Shown in pieces: positions 31,627 through 35,613 of a stretch of 35,613 nt of DNA. The notes beneath the pieces were generated by a model. It was given only the letters and a program-made list of their open reading frames with translations, was not told the DNA's origin and did not search any database. Both the position numbers and the translations under genes were made by a program. How positions within the stretch are numbered: position 1 is the stretch's first letter; each line of letters opens with the position of its first letter. This DNA comes from Legionella genomosp. 1 (GTDB lineage Bacteria; Pseudomonadota; Gammaproteobacteria; Legionellales; Legionellaceae), in contig CAMCUM010000024.1 in the NCBI GenBank assembly GCA_945878975.1, positions 1-35,613 on the forward strand, read 5' to 3'.

Positions 31627-32976
31627 TCAAAGCAATGCGATCTTGTTACCTGGCATTTTGTAGTGATAACGCCAAGCCAATAATATCACACTAAAGATAC
31701 CACCCAGAACCATTCCCCACCACAAACCGACCTCCCCCATATTGAGATAAGAAACAAAGAAATAGCCTACTGGCAGCGAAATCAACCAGAAACTAATGAT
31801 GGAAATGAATAAAGTAAAGCGAGTATCTTTGACCGCACGCAAAGCACCAAAGAATGTAATTCTACAGGCTTCGAAAAACTGAAAAATAGCGCAAACCGCT
31901 AAAAATTGGATAGCAAAATGGACTATTTCCTGATTTTTAGATTGGTTGACATCAAAATCAATCGAAATCAGCATGGATGGGTAAAACCAGAAAAAGAGCG
32001 CCGCCACTGTCATCAGTAAACCCGATAGACAAACACCCGTATATCCAGCACTTCTTGCTGACGCCACATCTCCCGCACCGATCAGATGCCCCATACGCAC
32101 CGTAACCGCCTGCGCAATGGAAAAAACAACGGAAATCAGTAGCCCGTTATACTGCATGACAATTTGATTCGCCGCTAATATGTTAGCCCCAAAGGTGCCC
32201 ATCAATAAGGTTAAGGCAAAGAAAAATCCAACTTCAATGCAATACATAAGACCCATCGGAAACCCAAGATGAAGTAGCTCCATCAAGTGGGATGGTTTGG
32301 TTAAATGGAAAAGGCGACTAAAATAACCCGGAAAATCCTTTCTCATGAAAAGAATCATCCCAACAACCAGGATCCAATTCGTGATGCTAAGTCCAAAACC
32401 GGCTCCTGCGATTCCTAATGAGGGGAATCCCCATTGACCAAAAATCAGAACAAAGCTGAAAAAAATGCTAAGCGCCACACCGAGCACAGTAACAATTAAT
32501 ATCACGCGCATCTGCCCTAAACCAATCATAAGCTCAATTAAAGCCGCCATGATAAATTGAGGTAAAAGCCCCCAAGCCCAGGCATGCAAATAAGAGGTCG
32601 CAAGCAACACAACGGATTGTTTTTGACCCAGCAACAAAAAGATAGGCGATATATTCCACAATAAAATAAAAGTCGGCATCACCAGTAAAAGCGCGAGCCA
32701 AATACCATCACGGACAATCCAAGCAATACCCTCTTCGTTATTCGCGCCGTGTTGGTGGGCCACTAATACATTGATGGAACTTAATATCCCAAACGTGATA
32801 ACCATAATCGTGCCAGTCAAATAACTCGCCAATGCACCCGCTGCTAGAATATTCGAGCCCAATTTGGCAAGAAACAGCGTATGACAGAAGAATATAGCCG
32901 ATCCTAATAAGCTTGTCATAGACATTGGAATGGCTAATTTTAGAAGCGGGTAAAAATTACTCGTACTAGATTTCAT
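31627..32976 (-). CDS. MATE-family multidrug efflux transporter
   Basis: A 449-aa inner-membrane antiporter with twelve hydrophobic segments in two similar halves. MATE signatures include PLLKLAIPMSMTSLLGSAIF at the start, LGIAGAGFGLSITNWIL, GFPMGLMYCIEVGFFFALTL, and QAVTVRMGHLIGAGDVASAR in the second half. It exports cationic drugs using Na+ or H+. I choose ATG 32976 because the GGGGGG run sits 9 nt upstream; TTG 32985 would be immediately adjacent to that run. A 155-nt gap with no clear feature separates it from the APH-type gene upstream. Confidence 0.92.
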   Translation of the reverse strand: MKSSTSNFYPLLKLAIPMSMTSLLGSAIFFCHTLFLAKLGSNILAAGALASYLTGTIMVITFGILSSINVLVAHQHGANNEEGIAWIVRDGIWLALLLVMPTFILLWNISPIFLLLGQKQSVVLLATSYLHAWAWGLLPQFIMAALIELMIGLGQMRVILIVTVLGVALSIFFSFVLIFGQWGFPSLGIAGAGFGLSITNWILVVGMILFMRKDFPGYFSRLFHLTKPSHLMELLHLGFPMGLMYCIEVGFFFALTLLMGTFGANILAANQIVMQYNGLLISVVFSIAQAVTVRMGHLIGAGDVASARSAGYTGVCLSGLLMTVAALFFWFYPSMLISIDFDVNQSKNQEIVHFAIQFLAVCAIFQFFEACRITFFGALRAVKDTRFTLFISIISFWLISLPVGYFFVSYLNMGEVGLWWGMVLGGIFSVILLAWRYHYKMPGNKIALL

Positions 32977-33131
32977 TCTGAACAACCCCCCAATCTTCCA
33001 ATTTTCAAGCTAAAGCGCCTTTTTTAAATAAAAACGAGATTTTTCTTTTGGGTAAAGGGCACTGCGCGGGCGTTGAAATGCATGACCTCATCACTGGTAT
33101 GCTCGCATTCTTCATCGGTTCCAATCGCTCT

Positions 33132-34088
33132 CTATCCGTTTTGTTTAAGCCAATATCTTAAATTATTTGCAAGTCTGCCTTGCCGATGTAAAGCCTGGGG
33201 TGAAACTTGGTCGACACTCTGTATAAGACGATATTCTCCTAATACTGAATGAATAGACCAACATTGCTGAATAATTACCAAAATTTCGTTCAAATGTTCT
33301 TTTGATTCAAAATCCAACCAACGATGAAGACAAGCTTCCTGCAGTTGTTGATAAATAGTATCTGAGAGCAAAAAATGCTCTTTCACCCTATATAAACAAT
33401 TCCACAATGAGAAAAATGGATGAGTAATTGCCACCTCGCCTAAATCAATGACAGTGGTTTCGTAAGTTTTGGTATTCACTAAAATATTTTTATCATGGAA
33501 GTCACAATGCCCGAATGTTTCTGGAATTCTATAATGAGCCAATTGCTCACAAACTGAGGACAGCTTTACCTCCATGCTTTCCAATATTATTAACTCTTCT
33601 TGTGTAAGGCCATCATCCATCAATAGTTTTTCTTGTACAATTAGTCCCCGGTAAAGGCTTGGCAATTGCGCTAATCTCCAATCAGGTACACCTTGGCTTA
33701 GAAAAAGATCAATATGGCTAACGACTGAAATTTGTGTCTCGACATATCCCTGAATTGCTTGAACGAATAACTGAGGTTGAAAGCTTTGCTTAAAAAACTC
33801 ATGTAGCGACATGCCAGCATCATGCATTAAAAAACAGCATAAATCTGGGCTGTCCGCAATAATTAGTGGTACTTGAGCATGAAATTTCTGGTGTAATATC
33901 TTAATAACATTTGCTTCTAACGATAATGCAGGGGGTACCTTTTTTAAATAAAAAAAACCCTGATCAGTTATAAATCGACATACCTCTGACCAATGGGTAT
34001 TTAAAACAATTTCTGGGATGGTACTTTTAACTTTATATCCTTTATCATTTAACGTGTCGATAGCCCACAGTATGTGAGAATTTATCAT
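33132..34088 (-). CDS. APH/choline-kinase-fold phosphotransferase (second)
   Basis: A 318-aa protein with a phosphotransferase core: FGHCDFHDKNILVNT (D196, N201), then TVIDLGEVAITHPFFSLWNC (D215 for Mg2+). The N lobe has FFYLKKVPPALSLEANVIKI, suggesting Lys49/Lys50 as ATP-binding candidates. It differs clearly from the kinase at 29.5 kb. Start ATG 34088 overlaps the VOC stop (ATGA). GTG 34100 is less likely. It may inactivate an antibiotic or act on a metabolite. Its operon partners (VOC, S66 peptidase) favour a resistance/self-protection role, but this is inference. Confidence 0.85.
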   Translation of the reverse strand: MINSHILWAIDTLNDKGYKVKSTIPEIVLNTHWSEVCRFITDQGFFYLKKVPPALSLEANVIKILHQKFHAQVPLIIADSPDLCCFLMHDAGMSLHEFFKQSFQPQLFVQAIQGYVETQISVVSHIDLFLSQGVPDWRLAQLPSLYRGLIVQEKLLMDDGLTQEELIILESMEVKLSSVCEQLAHYRIPETFGHCDFHDKNILVNTKTYETTVIDLGEVAITHPFFSLWNCLYRVKEHFLLSDTIYQQLQEACLHRWLDFESKEHLNEILVIIQQCWSIHSVLGEYRLIQSVDQVSPQALHRQGRLANNLRYWLKQNG

Positions 34089-34468
34089 ACAGCCACCCAC
34101 ATTGGCGGATGATACGTAAATTCAACTTCAATCCCATCAGGATCCAGAACAGAAAATGAATGAGTTCCGATACCAAACGTTTTGGGTTCGCTAAATATTG
34201 TAAATTTATGCTTTTGCATATCCTGATATAATTGATCAACAGCCTGAATTGAATCTAATGCAAACCCGATATGCTCTAAGCGCTGAAGAGCAGCAAAGGG
34301 CTCTATGATTTTATGCAATGAAATATTATCGCCATTACCAGTCAAATAAACGTAATCGCTCGTCTTCAGCTCCGTACGCATTCCCAAAAGATTATAAAAC
34401 TGCTCACATTCATCAAGTTTATGTACGGCAAGAGCTACGTGCCTTAGGCTCGCATTTTTGGGCAACAT
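34085..34468 (-). CDS. VOC-superfamily (glyoxalase/bleomycin-resistance) protein
   Basis: A 127-aa vicinal-oxygen-chelate fold protein: LRHVALAVHKLDECEQFYNL (H10), a middle metal-ligand region LEHIGFALDSI (H66) and VLDPDGIEVEFTYHP (Glu about 115), consistent with the His-His-Glu metal set. Members include glyoxalases, fosfomycin thiol transferases and bleomycin-binding proteins. GGAG lies 8 nt upstream of ATG 34468. It shares an operon with an S66 peptidase upstream and a kinase downstream (4-nt overlap). Confidence 0.9.
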   Translation of the reverse strand: MLPKNASLRHVALAVHKLDECEQFYNLLGMRTELKTSDYVYLTGNGDNISLHKIIEPFAALQRLEHIGFALDSIQAVDQLYQDMQKHKFTIFSEPKTFGIGTHSFSVLDPDGIEVEFTYHPPMWVAV

Positions 34469-34486
34469 TGTTGTAACTCCACTTAG

Positions 34487-35389
34487 CTAGGAAACTGAAA
34501 GCACGCAACTATTTGCATCGAGCAACACCTTTTTTCCTATTGGCAACACACAACGTCTATCACGATGGCTGTAAGGAAACTCTTTGATACAAGGTACTTG
34601 AACACGCTTTGACCATTCGTCAATAATATCATCCACAGTGCCATCTCGATCTGGGAAATGGTGCGCATCGCAGCGTTCAAATTGTCCCCAAATTAGTCCG
34701 CTGATTTGTCCAAACACACCCGCTAATTCAAGCTGTGACAACATACTATCAATCTTATATGGTTCTGCCCAAACCTCTTCTATCAACAACACGCAATCTT
34801 CGAAATCGGGCTGATAAGGTGTCCCCATAAGTGCAACCAAACACCCTAAATTCCCACCTACCAAAGATCCTTCAGCTTTCCCTGAAATGACCGAGGTACC
34901 TTCGTTAATTTGATATGGTTCGTCAAACAAACAAGCCATCAACGTTTTTTCAATAAGCGCATCTAATGGCTGACCATCCAAATCACGAAATATAAATCCT
35001 GTACATGAAGCAATACCTGCTCTGGCTAAAAGACCTAATTGCAAAGCGGTGGTATCACTAAATCCTGTAACCCATTTGGGGTTTGCTCGAATTTTATCGA
35101 TGTCTAGAAAAGGTAAAATTCTTTGTGCGCCATAACCACCACCAGTAGCCATAATCGCTTTAACACTTTCATCCCAGAAAAAATCCATGATATCTTTTGC
35201 ACGATCACAATCCTTTCCTGCCAAAAAACGATCGGCATCATGTACATGATGACCTGCCTTTACTTTGAAACCTTTGCTTTCTAAATAGGTTATACCCAAT
35301 TCCAGTCGCCCTTCTTGCATTGGACTAGATGGCGTAACCAAACCAATCGTATCGCCCAGTTTCAATGGCGGTGGACAAATAATTTTCAT
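34487..35389 (-). CDS. S66-family LD-carboxypeptidase / MccF-like protein
   Basis: A 300-aa S66 serine peptidase. The family includes LD-carboxypeptidase A (murein recycling) and MccF (immunity to microcin C). Signatures: PPLKLGDTIGLVTPSSP, IMATGGGYGAQRILPFLD, nucleophile S111 in WVTGFSDTTALQ, SLVGGNLGCLVALMGTPY, E205 in VLLIEEVWAEPYKIDS and H276 in FPYSHRDRRCVLPIG. The triad looks complete. There is no signal peptide, so it is cytoplasmic. Start ATG 35389 overlaps the upstream S24 gene stop as ATGA. The drug-modification neighbourhood makes a self-immunity role as likely as murein recycling. Confidence 0.92.
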   Translation of the reverse strand: MKIICPPPLKLGDTIGLVTPSSPMQEGRLELGITYLESKGFKVKAGHHVHDADRFLAGKDCDRAKDIMDFFWDESVKAIMATGGGYGAQRILPFLDIDKIRANPKWVTGFSDTTALQLGLLARAGIASCTGFIFRDLDGQPLDALIEKTLMACLFDEPYQINEGTSVISGKAEGSLVGGNLGCLVALMGTPYQPDFEDCVLLIEEVWAEPYKIDSMLSQLELAGVFGQISGLIWGQFERCDAHHFPDRDGTVDDIIDEWSKRVQVPCIKEFPYSHRDRRCVLPIGKKVLLDANSCVLSVS

Positions 35390-35613
35390 AATAAAGATCT
35401 CTGTAAACCACATATGGTACCAATCAGTTTACACTTCTCACGAATATCCGCCCAGTGTTTATTAAGAGCCAACAATTCAAATTCCTGAATATTTTGAGAA
35501 ACCGATAACTGTTTATAGCGACGGACAATGACCTCAGGATTACCCTCAACTTTCGCCACCACGAAACTTCCAGGCATAGGCGTTTTATCAGGATCAATAA
35601 ACAAAATATCGTG
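35386..35613 (-). CDS. S24-peptidase-domain protein (5' end beyond the window)
   Basis: Only the last 75 codons are visible and the frame is open to the window edge. The readable part is a LexA/CI-type S24 domain: DILFIDPDKTPMPGSFVVAK followed by EVIVRRYKQL. At the place of the catalytic Lys the motif reads VRRY, so Arg again stands where Lys is usual, as in the repressor at 21930. The Ser and any HTH lie outside the window. It is co-translated with the S66 gene (ATGA overlap), so it could be the local regulator of the S66-VOC-kinase operon. Confidence 0.75.
   Translation of the reverse strand, partial: HDILFIDPDKTPMPGSFVVAKVEGNPEVIVRRYKQLSVSQNIQEFELLALNKHWADIREKCKLIGTICGLQRSLL

Noticed and set aside
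20192-35613. Search for a second attachment site copying the tRNA-Arg 3' end
   Set aside because: No second match to the T-arm/acceptor sequence was seen, so the right boundary of the island is left open.
1-35613. CRISPR arrays
   Set aside because: No set of regularly spaced identical repeats was seen. The recurring words are single, distant copies.

Overview
The window reads as chromosome of an AT-rich gammaproteobacterium. The dprA-smg-topA order, a cyoABCD quinol oxidase, GNAT expansion and the overall protein flavour suggest Legionellales (Legionella/Coxiella-like). That placement is inference from gene content, since no ribosomal RNA or ribosomal protein gene is present.

Left, core part (1-20268). 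A minus-strand cyoABCD operon (463-4343) has no cyoE after cyoD. It is followed by a small membrane protein, a 169-nt near-perfect palindrome resembling a MITE (4902-5070), and a divergent SDR that lacks the usual catalytic tyrosine. Next come topA, smg and dprA on the minus strand and ssb on the plus strand with a clear promoter. A decayed cytochrome bd operon follows on the minus strand, cydP-cydA-cydB-cydX. CydA carries an in-frame stop and has lost its middle, CydB has two frameshifts, and the tiny subunit genes cydP and cydX remain open. Then come a secreted L,D-transpeptidase-like protein and, convergent with it, a minus-strand run HIT-folE-CDF-ZIP-periplasmic binding protein-hemH. A secreted M15 peptidase and two tRNA genes (Lys-TTT, Arg-TCG) close this part.

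Right, accessory part (20269-35613). A tyrosine integrase lies directly downstream of tRNA-Arg and points at it, with an excisionase-like protein, a small HTH protein and a divergent S24-type repressor. This is the left end of an integrated element whose right end was not found in the window. A tightly packed plus-strand run follows (21930-28194): repressor, unknown protein, VUT transporter, cpYpsA/SLOG protein, GNAT, DUF167, tandem GNAT, cysteine-enzyme-like protein, SRPBCC, MarR and EVE. Beyond it are two minus-strand GNATs, an APH-type kinase, HU and a P-loop kinase-like protein. A minus-strand group closes the window: S24 (cut by the window edge), S66 carboxypeptidase, VOC and a second APH-type kinase, all closely spaced, followed by MATE.

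The core half covers respiration, DNA topology and uptake, metal homeostasis, haem and folate synthesis, and wall remodelling. The right half is dominated by small-molecule-modifying enzymes (five GNAT domains, two kinases), efflux and self-immunity-type functions under local regulators, consistent with an acquired toxin/antibiotic-handling or niche-adaptation island. The strongest second-look items are the eroded cyd operon, the palindromic element, a family of intergenic repeats sharing a 15-nt word, two S24 proteins with arginine at the catalytic lysine position, and a 39-nt perfect-arm palindrome over the SRPBCC-MarR promoter.
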